The position numbers and the translations under genes are program-made. Shown piece by piece: positions 40,831 to 50,265 of a DNA stretch of 64,000 nucleotides. Position 1 is the first letter of the stretch; every line of letters starts with the position of its first letter. Source of the stretch: Alkalihalobacillus trypoxylicola (GTDB lineage: Bacteria; Bacillota; Bacilli; Bacillales; Bacillaceae_D); assembly GCF_001590785.1 (NCBI RefSeq), contig NZ_LTAO01000012.1, positions 558,901-622,900 of the forward strand. Direction: 5' to 3'. The notes below the pieces were generated by a model. That model was not told the DNA's origin. It was given only the letters and a program-made list of their open reading frames with translations, and did not search any database.

Positions 40831-41700
40831 ATGGCGCTTAAAGTGAGTGGGGCAAACCCTAGGAAATTTCATAAAAGTCAATTAAAGTTCTATATTTTCT
40901 TATTACCTTTTGCATTGTTTATGCTTTTACCAATCGTCTTTATTTTCAATCATGCATTTAAACCATTAGATGAGCTATATGCCTTTCCACCACAATTTTT
41001 TGTGTATAACCCGACGGGTAATAACTTTTCAAACTTATTTGACCTAGCTAATTCATCTGGTATTCCGTTAAGTCGATATGTTCTGAACAGTTTTATCGTG
41101 ACGGTTTCAGTGGTTTTCTTATCCGTATTTATTTCAACCTTAGCTGGTTACGTTTTATCAAAAAAGCAGTTCAAAGGTAAAGGATCGTTGTTTGAAATTA
41201 ATAATATGGCGTTAATGTTTGTACCTATCGCTGTATTAATTCCAAGATTTTTAACCGTTTCTTTTTTAGGAATAGAAGATACCTTTTTTGCTCATATTCT
41301 GCCTTTATTAGCAATGCCTGTCGTACTCTTTCTAGTGAAGCAATTTATCGACCAAATTCCTGATTCTCTTATTGAGGCAGCTGTCATTGATGGAGCAAGT
41401 GATTTTAAAATTTACATAAAAGTCATTCTACCATTAATTAAACCAGCGATAGCAACAGCTGCGATACTTGCTTTTCAAATTGTTTGGAATGACTTGGAAA
41501 CTTCAACGCTTTATACAACAAGTGAAAGTATGAGGACATTAGCGTTTTATATGAGCACTTTAGTAGCGCAAACGAATGTAGTGGTTGGACAGGGAATGGC
41601 TGCTGCTGCCTCTCTCATCATGTTTTTACCGAACTTAATCTTATTTATCATATTACAAAGCATGGTCATGAATACAATGTCACATTCTGGTTTAAAGTAG
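40831..41700 (+). CDS. Carbohydrate ABC transporter permease (MalG-type), first pair
   Basis: 289 residues, six spans; EAA loop [23 protein letters not shown] 40831 follows AAAGGAGAG and the frame upstream belongs to the previous gene. With its MalF-type partner it should form the channel for the 962-residue binding protein. The stop abuts the next ribosome binding site. Confidence 0.85.
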   Translation: MALKVSGANPRKFHKSQLKFYIFLLPFALFMLLPIVFIFNHAFKPLDELYAFPPQFFVYNPTGNNFSNLFDLANSSGIPLSRYVLNSFIVTVSVVFLSVFISTLAGYVLSKKQFKGKGSLFEINNMALMFVPIAVLIPRFLTVSFLGIEDTFFAHILPLLAMPVVLFLVKQFIDQIPDSLIEAAVIDGASDFKIYIKVILPLIKPAIATAAILAFQIVWNDLETSTLYTTSESMRTLAFYMSTLVAQTNVVVGQGMAAAASLIMFLPNLILFIILQSMVMNTMSHSGLK

Positions 41701-41712
41701 GTGAGCGAATTA

Positions 41713-43752
41713 ATGAATAAACGAATAAAGATAGTGATAATCATAAGCTTACTTCTCTCTACCCTTCTTTTTCCGAATAGTGTCGTTGTAGCGAATACCG
41801 CCTACAAAACCTTTACAGAAGATGGGTATGGAAATTATGTAGAAACACAAACAGCCTATACCGTACGAGACACCATTGTTCAGTTTGAGCAAGAATCATT
41901 TAGTCAATCAGAAGATTTAAAGATTGGTAGAGATGGCTTATTATATGTGGCGGATACAGGCAATAGAAGAATAATAGTAGGTACGAGACAGGGTGAATTG
42001 GTTCGAATCATAGAAACGGAAGAAATGCAAAGACCGACAGGAATATTTCTTTCGGAGGATGATAAAATTTATGTTGCCGATGAAGTAGCAGCTAAGATAT
42101 TTGTTTTTAATCTTGAAGGTGAGCTTTTAGATGAATATGAACGACCAGATAGCCCCTTATTTGGAGCTTCTAGTTCATTTGTTCCTGAGAAAGTGGCAGT
42201 AGACCGAAGAGATAATATCTATGTGATTTCAAGAGGGAATTCTAATGGGATTATTCAGATTAATGCAAATAATGGCGAATTTATCGGTTATTTTGCACCT
42301 AATAGAACGGCAGTATCTCCATTAACTATGTTTCGCCGAGCGATATTTACGGAAGAACAATTAAGTCGAATGATTGATATGATACCACCGACGGCGAACA
42401 ATTTAAATATTGATGAAAAAGGGTTAGTTTATACCGTGACACAAGGGGTCGCTGACCCGATCCGCAAGCTAAATGTTGCTGGAAATAATTTACTAGATTT
42501 GAAAGTGGCGGATTCTTTTCCGTCCTCCATCGATACTGGCTCATTAGAAAATATTTTTGTCGCAAGTGAGCACGGCTTTATTTACGAATATACAAGCGAA
42601 GGCAATCTATTATTTGTTTTTGGCGGGAGAGATGATGGTAGACAGCGAGTTGGTCTATTTGGAAAAATTTCAGCTATAGCGATTGACCAGGATGATATTA
42701 TTTACGCTTTGGACCCAGAAAAAAACCAAATTCAACTTTTTCAGCCGACAGAATTTGCGAATACCGTGCATGATGCACTAAACCTCTATCAGAATGGAGA
42801 TTACACGGCTAGTAAAGAGCCCTGGCAAGAAGTAATTCGCTTAAATAGTTTATTTGATTTTGCTAATTTGGGTTTAGGAGAAGCTTATTTTAAAGAAGAG
42901 AATTATGATTTAGCTTTAGAGCAATTTAGACAAGCGAAGTATAAAGATGGATACTCGGATGCTTTTTGGGAAGTTAGAAATTTATGGATGCGTGAAAATA
43001 TTATCTATCTTATTTATCTAGTCATTGCCGCTTTGGTCATCAAAAAAATAGGCCAACGGATAGAGAGGAAGTACCACATACTTCATAGGTGGAAAAAACG
43101 ATATGAGGAAAGTGAACGTATTTCTTTCATTAAACAGGTATTGTTTTTAAAGAATCTTATTCGTCATCCGATTGATAGCTTTTATAGCATTAAGTATGAA
43201 AATAAAACAAGCCTACTATCGGCAACCTTTTTAATGGGATTATTTTTTGTACTTTTTATACTTGATAAATATTACGCTGGATTTATTTTTAGTAACGTAG
43301 AAGAAGGAGATTTTCGTTTAGGATCTGACTTCGCATTGGTTTTTGGTCTGCTACTTTTAACGATTATATCTAATTATTTAATCTGTACCATAAATGATGG
43401 TGAGGCTAAATTTAAAGACCTTTATAGTGGATTTATTTATTCATTTGCTCCTTACTTTTTTATTAAGCCATTTTTAATTTTAATAAGCAACATCTTTACT
43501 TACAATGAAATGTATTTGCTTCAATTTGCCAACGTTTTTATTTATACATGGGTTGGAGTTTTGGTCTTCCTGATGATCAAAGAAATCAATGATTATTCAA
43601 TGAAAGAAACGATAAAAATTATTCTTTTAACGATTTTTACGATGTTAATAGGAGTCCTTCTACTATTTATTGTGTATGTACTTGTTTCGCAAATGCTTTC
43701 ATTTGTTGTTTCTATCTTTAATGAAGGGGTGTTCCGTTTTGAAAACCGTTAA
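41713..43752 (+). CDS. NHL beta-propeller / TPR / Yip1-domain membrane protein
   Basis: 679 residues. A signal peptide (IIISLLLSTLLFPNSVVVA) leads to an extracellular NHL-repeat propeller (about 45-345; DGLLYVADTGNRRIIV and DDKIYVADEVAAKIFV are textbook repeats). A TPR pair follows (DALNLYQNGDYTASKEPWQE, LGLGEAYFKEENYDLALEQF), one membrane span near 430, then a C-terminal Yip1-type domain with about five spans. ATG 41713 fits AGGTGA (41699-41704). Propellers of this kind bind ligands or proteins; the gene may act as a sensor or scaffold for the importers. It overlaps the next gene by 14 bases. Confidence 0.7.
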   Translation: MNKRIKIVIIISLLLSTLLFPNSVVVANTAYKTFTEDGYGNYVETQTAYTVRDTIVQFEQESFSQSEDLKIGRDGLLYVADTGNRRIIVGTRQGELVRIIETEEMQRPTGIFLSEDDKIYVADEVAAKIFVFNLEGELLDEYERPDSPLFGASSSFVPEKVAVDRRDNIYVISRGNSNGIIQINANNGEFIGYFAPNRTAVSPLTMFRRAIFTEEQLSRMIDMIPPTANNLNIDEKGLVYTVTQGVADPIRKLNVAGNNLLDLKVADSFPSSIDTGSLENIFVASEHGFIYEYTSEGNLLFVFGGRDDGRQRVGLFGKISAIAIDQDDIIYALDPEKNQIQLFQPTEFANTVHDALNLYQNGDYTASKEPWQEVIRLNSLFDFANLGLGEAYFKEENYDLALEQFRQAKYKDGYSDAFWEVRNLWMRENIIYLIYLVIAALVIKKIGQRIERKYHILHRWKKRYEESERISFIKQVLFLKNLIRHPIDSFYSIKYENKTSLLSATFLMGLFFVLFILDKYYAGFIFSNVEEGDFRLGSDFALVFGLLLLTIISNYLICTINDGEAKFKDLYSGFIYSFAPYFFIKPFLILISNIFTYNEMYLLQFANVFIYTWVGVLVFLMIKEINDYSMKETIKIILLTIFTMLIGVLLLFIVYVLVSQMLSFVVSIFNEGVFRFENR

Positions 43753-46114
43753 ATTTAGAACCATTTTGAAAGGCATTCTATTTCTAACCTTTGCAGGAAT
43801 TTTCCTTTACGTTGTATTTGGTAGTGAGAGTGAAAGTATTGAGGTTAGTTCACCTGGTGCTCCACCTGTTCCAACAGAAACTCCAGCTGAAACGGAGGAA
43901 GAAGTTGAGGGAGACATGGTGGAGGAAGGGGAGGAAAGTCCACCCATTGTAGAAGAGCCTGAACAAATTGAAATCGATGATAGTGAGGATGGACCTGAGA
44001 ATCGTGAAATATTGATCGATGAAAAACAAAATGAAATTGATGGACATCAGTACTTGGTTGAAAATAATCAGTTAGAGCTTTATGTAAAAGAGGAAAACCT
44101 ATCGATTTTAATCAGAAATAAAAGCAATGGTGCGGTTATGTATTCGACTGTTGATCAAACAGTTGGTAGCAACGAAGAATGGGCTAATTTTACCCAATCA
44201 TCTGTAGTCATGGAATATTTAGTCGGAACGAACATCGTCACCTATCGAGCTGATATGTATACAGGTAACCCAGAAAAATCAATAGAGTATACAGAAAATG
44301 GTTTCGAGGCAACGATATTTTATCCCGAGTTAGAAATTTCGTATGTATTAAAGGTAAGCTTAACCGATGAGGGAATTGTTGCGGAAATTCCACAGGATCA
44401 AATTTTAGAAGAAAATGATCGTTTCAAGGTTGGGGGATTTTATGTTTATCCTTTTCTCGGGTATTCAAAGCTCGGTGAGCGAGATGGTTATATGTTTATC
44501 CCTGATGGTTCTGGTGCTTTAATTCATTTGAAAGATAATGAAGGTAAGTATAAACAGCCCTATTCTAAAATGGTGTATGGAAGTAATGTAGGAGTTGATG
44601 ATCCGTATGTGCTTTCTCTATTTAATCGAATGAATCCTTTCAATGAACCTGAAGATATTTTAGCGCCCGTTTTTGGAATGGTACAAACAGATTCAGAAAT
44701 GGGATATTTAGGAATTATTGAGGAAGGACAATATCATGCGATGGTTGAGGCTTATCCAAGTGGGGCAATCTTGCCATATAACTGGGTAACGGCAAAATTT
44801 ATTTATAGACAGGTGTATAATCAGCCTACGAGTCAGGACTCTGGAACAATGGTTGTGAGACAAAGAATGATGAATAACTTTGATATTCGTGTTCGTTATG
44901 ATTTTGTATCAGAGGATAATGCGACTTATTTCGGGCTAGCAGAAAATTATCGTAATTATTTGCTTCATAACGATATGATTGCAGCTAAAGAGGAAGAATT
45001 TAAAGCTCGGATTGATTTATTTGGAGTAGATGTAGAAGATGGTTTATTGTTCAAAAATAAAGTAAGTATGACAACGTTTGGCCAAGCTAATAAGATTTTC
45101 AATGAGCTTCAAGCTAGTGGTGTGGATAACATTCTATCGATTTATAAGGGTTGGCAAAATCGAGGTTATTATGCAGGACTACCTATTCGGTCCTTTAATC
45201 CAGACTCTACACTAACAGATGATTATCAATTAAACGAACTAGTTGAGGCGTCTAACGAACAGGGAATTGAGCTGTTCCTATATCAGGATGCATTAAGAAT
45301 TAATTTAGAAGAGTCGGGTAACAATCGTTCGAGTGTTATGAGGAAATTCAATAAAAGACAGCACAATGAAAATGTGTATGGAAATGTATATAACACTTTT
45401 CATTTCTTACATCCAGAAGCAACAGTCGACATTCTAAAATCGGTCAAAGACGATTACCAAAGTAATCAAATTCACGAAGTTGCGCTAGGAGGTATTACGA
45501 ATCAATTATTCTCTTATAGTGAGAGAAATAAAGAGCATGACCGGATAACAACTAAGCAGTATTATGAATCGATTATTTCTGAATATGCTGATTCCTTTCA
45601 GCTCATATTAGATCAACCATTCTCTTATCTATGGGGATATACAGAGAAGATGGTAGATGTCCCATCTCAATCTTCAGGATATGTATTTACCGATGAAGAT
45701 ATCCCTTTTATTGCTTTGACACTAAAAGGAATTGTGCCTATGTATTCGGAATATATCAACTTTCAAGCCAATCAAGACTTTTTCTTTTTACAATTAGTAG
45801 AGCAAGGATTAAATCCATCCTTTTATATTACCTATGAAGACCCAGCTTCTTTAAAAAATACGAATTCATCTCATATATATAGCTCACAATTTGAGTTGTA
45901 TGAGGAAGTTATCACGGACTATTATGAGCAGCTAGGAGCTGTTTTTGAACAGACAAAAGGAGCACTCATTTCCAATCATGAGAGAGAAGGTAATTTGACA
46001 AAAGTCACTTATGATAATGGAATCATCATCTATTTAAACTATTCAGATGAAGTACAAAATTATGAGGGACATACGATTGAAGGCCTTTCTTATAAGGTGG
46101 TGCATGACGAATGA
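43739..46114 (+). CDS. Membrane-anchored DUF5696-like protein, glycosidase-like barrel
   Basis: 791 residues. TTG 43739 is chosen because GAAGGGGTG lies eight bases upstream; a longer frame from 43670 is inside the previous gene. One N-terminal span (ILFLTFAGIFLYVVF), a linker rich in E and P (about 35-90), then a large extracellular domain: a beta region (GFYVYPFLGYSKLG, GYMFIPDGSGALI), a barrel-like stretch (NILSIYKGWQNRGYYAGLP, LNELVEASNEQGIELFLYQD, FQLILDQPFSYLWGY) and a C-terminal beta unit (VTYDNGIIIYLNYSDE) like those after glycoside hydrolase barrels. I take it as DUF5696 from memory; catalytic residues cannot be named. It overlaps the following permease by four bases. Confidence 0.65.
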   Translation: MKTVKFRTILKGILFLTFAGIFLYVVFGSESESIEVSSPGAPPVPTETPAETEEEVEGDMVEEGEESPPIVEEPEQIEIDDSEDGPENREILIDEKQNEIDGHQYLVENNQLELYVKEENLSILIRNKSNGAVMYSTVDQTVGSNEEWANFTQSSVVMEYLVGTNIVTYRADMYTGNPEKSIEYTENGFEATIFYPELEISYVLKVSLTDEGIVAEIPQDQILEENDRFKVGGFYVYPFLGYSKLGERDGYMFIPDGSGALIHLKDNEGKYKQPYSKMVYGSNVGVDDPYVLSLFNRMNPFNEPEDILAPVFGMVQTDSEMGYLGIIEEGQYHAMVEAYPSGAILPYNWVTAKFIYRQVYNQPTSQDSGTMVVRQRMMNNFDIRVRYDFVSEDNATYFGLAENYRNYLLHNDMIAAKEEEFKARIDLFGVDVEDGLLFKNKVSMTTFGQANKIFNELQASGVDNILSIYKGWQNRGYYAGLPIRSFNPDSTLTDDYQLNELVEASNEQGIELFLYQDALRINLEESGNNRSSVMRKFNKRQHNENVYGNVYNTFHFLHPEATVDILKSVKDDYQSNQIHEVALGGITNQLFSYSERNKEHDRITTKQYYESIISEYADSFQLILDQPFSYLWGYTEKMVDVPSQSSGYVFTDEDIPFIALTLKGIVPMYSEYINFQANQDFFFLQLVEQGLNPSFYITYEDPASLKNTNSSHIYSSQFELYEEVITDYYEQLGAVFEQTKGALISNHEREGNLTKVTYDNGIIIYLNYSDEVQNYEGHTIEGLSYKVVHDE

Positions 46115-46971
46115 AACGTAAATTGAATCGAAAAAGCTTATATGGTTATTTGTTTATATCACCATGGCTCATTGGTTTTTTTCTACTAGTGCTGTGGCCT
46201 TTAATTCAATCCTTTTATTTTAGTTTAAATAATATGAGGATTACACCTACAGAACTTCAATTTCGATTTGTTGGTTTTAATAATTACTTAAATGTATGGC
46301 TACAGGATATGTTTTTTATTCAGGAGCTTGTTCAATTTATTTTAAATACGGTTCTTCGTGTGCCTGTCATCGTTGTTTTTGCTTTAATTATTGCGATGCT
46401 GTTAAATGAAAAAGTTCGCTTTCAAGGGGGCTTTCGAACGATATTCTTTTTACCCGTGATTGTAGCTAGTGGACCGGTAATACATCAGCTTATTTCACAA
46501 GGAGCAACCACCGTTCCAATGGCAAATCCAGAGATGATTACTAGTCTATTAGTCAATATCTTTCCGATTTGGATAGCTCAAGCGATTTCCGAGTTATTTA
46601 ATCAAATTATCATTATTTTATGGTACTCAGGTGTTCAAATTCTTATTTTCTTGGCCGTCCTACAAAAGGTCGATCCTTCACTATATGAAGCGGCTAAAAT
46701 CGACGGTGCTTCTGGCTGGGAATGCTTTTGGAAAATCACGCTTCCGACCATTAAGCCTATTGTTTTGATTAACATGGTGTACACCTTAGTGTCGTTAGCG
46801 AATAGTAGTCAAAATCCAATTATTAATCTTATCTACTCCAATATGTTTTCTGCAACTAGAGGATACGGTTTTGCATCGGCAATGGCTTGGATGTATGCCT
46901 TAATTATTACCATTTTACTACTGATGATCGTTTTGGTGTTTAGAGAGAAAAAGAGTAAGCGATATGCATAA
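46111..46971 (+). CDS. Carbohydrate ABC transporter permease (MalF-type), second pair
   Basis: 286 residues, six spans, EAA loop EAAKIDGASGWECFWKITLP. It opens the second importer of the operon, coupled by overlap (ATGA) to the DUF5696-like gene. It differs clearly in sequence from the first MalF-type permease at 39933, so this is not a recent duplication. Confidence 0.85.
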   Translation: MKRKLNRKSLYGYLFISPWLIGFFLLVLWPLIQSFYFSLNNMRITPTELQFRFVGFNNYLNVWLQDMFFIQELVQFILNTVLRVPVIVVFALIIAMLLNEKVRFQGGFRTIFFLPVIVASGPVIHQLISQGATTVPMANPEMITSLLVNIFPIWIAQAISELFNQIIIILWYSGVQILIFLAVLQKVDPSLYEAAKIDGASGWECFWKITLPTIKPIVLINMVYTLVSLANSSQNPIINLIYSNMFSATRGYGFASAMAWMYALIITILLLMIVLVFREKKSKRYA

Positions 46972-46986
46972 GGGAGGTGGATGAAA

Positions 46987-47991
46987 ATGAAGATAAATGA
47001 AGCGAAAACCGGATTAATACCGATGCTGCGTAATGAAAACATTGGAAAGAAAGAAAAGCTGAGATTAATTTTAGTTAAAATGAATCGGTTTTTATTTGGC
47101 TTTAACAATCGAAGAGGCTTTTTATTGAAGTTCTTTATTTATACACTGCTGATTACGATTGGTTTTGTCTATTTGTACCCGATGATATACATGTTCATTA
47201 CAAGCATGAAATCTTTAGAAGATTTATTAGATACATCGATTAATTGGATTCCATCCTCTCTTTATCTTGAAAATTATCAACAGGCCTTTTCGGTTATGAA
47301 TATTCGAGATTCTTTTGTAGGGAGTATGCTAATTGCGGCGGTTCCGACCATTTTTCAAGTAGTAGTGGCTGCATTAGCGGGTTATGGATTTGCTAGATTT
47401 CAATTTCCCTTTAAAAAATTATTTTTTGCTCTTATGATTTTTACGTTTATTATTCCACCTCAAATTCTAATGATGCCAACTTATCGACTGTTCAGTACCT
47501 TTGAATGGACGGGTTCTTTGAATGCTTTTGCGATACCGGCGGCATTAGGGCAAGGGCTAAATAGTACCATCTTTATTTTAATATTTTATCAATTTTTTAA
47601 ACAAACCCCTCAATCTCTTTATGAAGCGGCTGAGGTAGATGGAGCTAATCCATTAACATGTTTCTTTCGGATTGCGATTCCGATGGCTGTGCCAGCCTTT
47701 ATCATCTCTTTTTTATTTTCCTTTGTATGGTATTGGAATGAGACGTATTTAACCACTCTGTATTTAACGAGTCGAAATACCGATTTGACAACTATTTTAT
47801 TGCAGCTCCAGCAATTTGAGCAAAATTATGAAGCAATGTATCCAGTTGTTGAAAACAGCCCAAATAAAATTAATGAAGGAATTAAAATGGCAGGAACGAT
47901 GATTAGCTTATTACCATTATTATTAATTTATTTCTTTATGCAACGATATTTTGTGGAAAGTGTAGACCGTTCTGGTATTGCTGGTGAATAG
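46987..47991 (+). CDS. Carbohydrate ABC transporter permease (MalG-type), second pair
   Basis: 334 residues. An unusually long cytoplasmic N-terminus of about 45 mostly basic residues precedes six spans; EAA loop EAAEVDGANPLTCFFRIAIP. ATG 46987 is preferred (GGAGG 9 bases away); ATG 46981 is also in frame. The lipoprotein gene follows 40 bases later. Confidence 0.85.
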   Translation: MKINEAKTGLIPMLRNENIGKKEKLRLILVKMNRFLFGFNNRRGFLLKFFIYTLLITIGFVYLYPMIYMFITSMKSLEDLLDTSINWIPSSLYLENYQQAFSVMNIRDSFVGSMLIAAVPTIFQVVVAALAGYGFARFQFPFKKLFFALMIFTFIIPPQILMMPTYRLFSTFEWTGSLNAFAIPAALGQGLNSTIFILIFYQFFKQTPQSLYEAAEVDGANPLTCFFRIAIPMAVPAFIISFLFSFVWYWNETYLTTLYLTSRNTDLTTILLQLQQFEQNYEAMYPVVENSPNKINEGIKMAGTMISLLPLLLIYFFMQRYFVESVDRSGIAGE

Positions 47992-48031
47992 TCACCGTAA
48001 TATAAATCATTTTAGAAATAGGGGGATTAAG

Positions 48032-49483
48032 ATGAAAAAGAAATCTTGGCTTGTGACAATGATATTCAGTTTTATGTTTCTATTTTTAATGATTGGTTGT
48101 TCGAATGATAGTTCAGAAGATGTGTCATCAGAAGGTGGTAATGAGAGTACGGAAGAAGGAGGAGGAGCGGATGGAGCAGCTTTACAGGAAATGACGACTG
48201 AAGAAATTACGTTAAGCTATGCTTCATGGGCTAATCATAATCTTAATCAATTTTTAGCAGACAAATTTATGGAGAAATATCCAAACATTACAGTTGAACT
48301 CGTTCAAATGGAGCAAGACGGTTGGAATGATCACCTAATGAACCTTGCTAGTACAGGGGAAATACCAGATGTTTTTTGGTATATGGGTAATGTTGATATT
48401 GCTGTTCGAAATGGTTGGCTAGGAGATATGACTGAATATTTTGAGGCGGATCCTGAATCGGATATGATTTTAGACACCTTAAAGGATGTAGGATACTTTG
48501 ATGGAGAAAGAAAACAAGCAGCAGCTGCCGCTTACTTACCTTATACGATTTATTTAGATGAAAATTTATTTAACCAATTGAATGTTGACATGCCATCACC
48601 TGATTGGACATACAGGGAAATGATTGATTTAATGCAGGAGATGACAGTACCAGAGCAAGGGATTTTTGGCTACAATACATTTACAAAGCTTGTGACAATG
48701 GCTCCAATTGTTAATCAGGATGCATTTGGTGAGTTTGGATGGGATGGTGAATCCTACGACTTAACAGCTGATTGGGCAGCGGCAATGGATCAGCACGGAC
48801 AATTTGTTAGAAGCGGAGTGCATTCTCCTTTTTATGATACAGATGAAGCAGAAGCGGCATTTGGAGACAGACTTTTGTGGGCAGCAAGTTCGGGCCGTTT
48901 AGCCATGCAATTAGATGCATGGTGGACTATGGGACTATTTGCCGAGCCAGAGTTTATTGATAAAGGGATAAAGTGGGTTCCTTATACAGTACCAAAAGGA
49001 GACAACGCAACGACTGAGCATAAACCAGCCTTTATTGATTTTGGCACGATCTCTCCGTCTTCAGAAAATCCTCGTGAAGCTTATGAGTTATTAAAATTCT
49101 TTGGTTGGGGTAAAGAAGGTTGGTTAGCCAAAATCGAAGCTTTTGAAACATTAACGAACGAAGATGGATCTCTGATGTTTGCTCATCCAGATGGGTTACC
49201 CATTATTAATGACACTGAAATTTGGGATGCGCTAGCTGATTTACTCCCTGATACGGAGTATGTAGCTAATTTCTTAGAAAGAGCAAAGGAACCTATCCCG
49301 CTAGGTGGAGCAGCACAGCCTGGATTCCAAACGTTTTTAGATGAAGTTTATTTTGGTGGTGAATATGGTGATGTGGAAGCGGCCATTGCAAATGGTGAAG
49401 TAAATCCTCATGACATTGCTCAAAACCTAACGGAAATGATTAATTTATATCGAGAAGAAGCTTTAGAGGAGCTTTTTTGGTAA
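48032..49483 (+). CDS. Sugar-binding lipoprotein of the second ABC importer
   Basis: 483 residues. Lipobox LMIGC near residue 20, then a spacer of S, E and G (about 22-48), then a family-1 extracellular solute-binding domain (KFMEKYPNITVELVQMEQDGW, IPDVFWYMGNVDIAVRNGW, DTEYVANFLERAKEP). Normal length for a CUT1 binding protein. It ends the operon, 19 bases before a terminator. The ligand is not readable; being last with a matched permease pair it should serve the second channel. Confidence 0.85.
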   Translation: MKKKSWLVTMIFSFMFLFLMIGCSNDSSEDVSSEGGNESTEEGGGADGAALQEMTTEEITLSYASWANHNLNQFLADKFMEKYPNITVELVQMEQDGWNDHLMNLASTGEIPDVFWYMGNVDIAVRNGWLGDMTEYFEADPESDMILDTLKDVGYFDGERKQAAAAAYLPYTIYLDENLFNQLNVDMPSPDWTYREMIDLMQEMTVPEQGIFGYNTFTKLVTMAPIVNQDAFGEFGWDGESYDLTADWAAAMDQHGQFVRSGVHSPFYDTDEAEAAFGDRLLWAASSGRLAMQLDAWWTMGLFAEPEFIDKGIKWVPYTVPKGDNATTEHKPAFIDFGTISPSSENPREAYELLKFFGWGKEGWLAKIEAFETLTNEDGSLMFAHPDGLPIINDTEIWDALADLLPDTEYVANFLERAKEPIPLGGAAQPGFQTFLDEVYFGGEYGDVEAAIANGEVNPHDIAQNLTEMINLYREEALEELFW

Positions 49484-49501
49484 TACGATATAGGTGAAAC
49501 A

Positions 49502-49546
49502 AAACCGCTTATCCCTTTTTTGAACAAAGGGAAGCGGTTTGTTTTT
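49502..49546 (+). terminator. Terminator of the sugar ABC operon
   Basis: AAACCGCTTATCCCTTT pairs with AAAGGGAAGCGGTTT (one bulge), followed by GTTTTTT. Strong. Confidence 0.9.
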
Positions 49547-49565
49547 TACGAGTAAAAAGTGAGTT

Positions 49566-49766
49566 TTAAATTAATTTCAACCATATAGCAAGATATAAAA
49601 CGACCATTAAGGTTAAAAGGAAAACATCAAACACAGTTGGAAGAAAAAGAGTGCGAATAAATTGAAAGCACAGAAGTGGAATGAGAATTTGGGCAGCAAT
49701 TCCGCGAATTCGACACCACCATGATGGCTTTTGGTTAGGATAATACCGGCTTTTGTTAAAACTCAT
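49566..49766 (-). CDS. Small membrane protein (66 aa)
   Basis: On the minus strand ATG at 49766 follows GGGAGG at good spacing. 66 residues: a basic, tryptophan-containing start (RYYPNQKPSWWCRIRG) and two hydrophobic stretches (about 24-42, QILIPLLCFQFIRTLFLP; 45-66). A longer frame from 49847 lacks a ribosome binding site. Unknown function. It lies convergent to the ABC operon and divergent from valS. Confidence 0.6.
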   Translation of the reverse strand: MSFNKSRYYPNQKPSWWCRIRGIAAQILIPLLCFQFIRTLFLPTVFDVFLLTLMVVLYLAIWLKLI

Positions 49767-49895
49767 TCGGGAAAACCTCCCTTTATTAAAAGGTTTATAT
49801 GGATAGACTATGCACCTAATGAGAAAAAGGAGATAAAAGTCGTACAATATTTTCCTTAGGTTGAATAAAAGCAGGTAAATTAGGCGAAGCTGATA

Positions 49896-49924
49896 TTGAC
49901 ATAATGATGACTATTGATTAAAAT
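49896..49924 (+). promoter_or_regulatory. valS promoter
   Basis: Perfect TTGACA (49896-49901), 17 nt, TAAAAT (49919-49924), just upstream of the T-box leader. Confidence 0.85.
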
Positions 49925-49949
49925 AACGATACAAATTGATATTAAAAGA

Positions 49950-50189
49950 CGTTGAGTAGGAAGAGTATATTCAGAAGCTTCAAAGAGAAAGAAATCCTAG
50001 GCTGAGAGATTTCTTAAGATGGATGAATAGAAGGTCGCCTATGAGTCACTTTGTTGAAATAAATTAGGCAGAGTCGGAGTAACCGTTAACTTTTTTGAGT
50101 GTGTACATCTTCAGTATGGATAGATGTACAAACAAAGGTGGTACCGCGAATATAACTCTCTTCGTCCTTTGGATGTAGAGGGTTTTTTT
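49950..50189 (+). promoter_or_regulatory. T-box leader of valS, valine specifier (GTC)
   Basis: AGTA (49964-49967) opens the specifier loop. GAA-G-GTC (50030-50036) gives the valine codon. T-box sequence AAGGTGGTACCGCG at 50135-50148. The terminator stem ACTCTC...GAGGGT is followed by seven T (50183-50189). It senses uncharged tRNA-Val and raises valS expression. Confidence 0.93.
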
Positions 50190-50265
50190 ATGTTCTAAAA
50201 AGAAATAAATCTTTACAAAAGATGATGGATTTGATGATTATATTCATAGAAATGGAGTGTATGAA

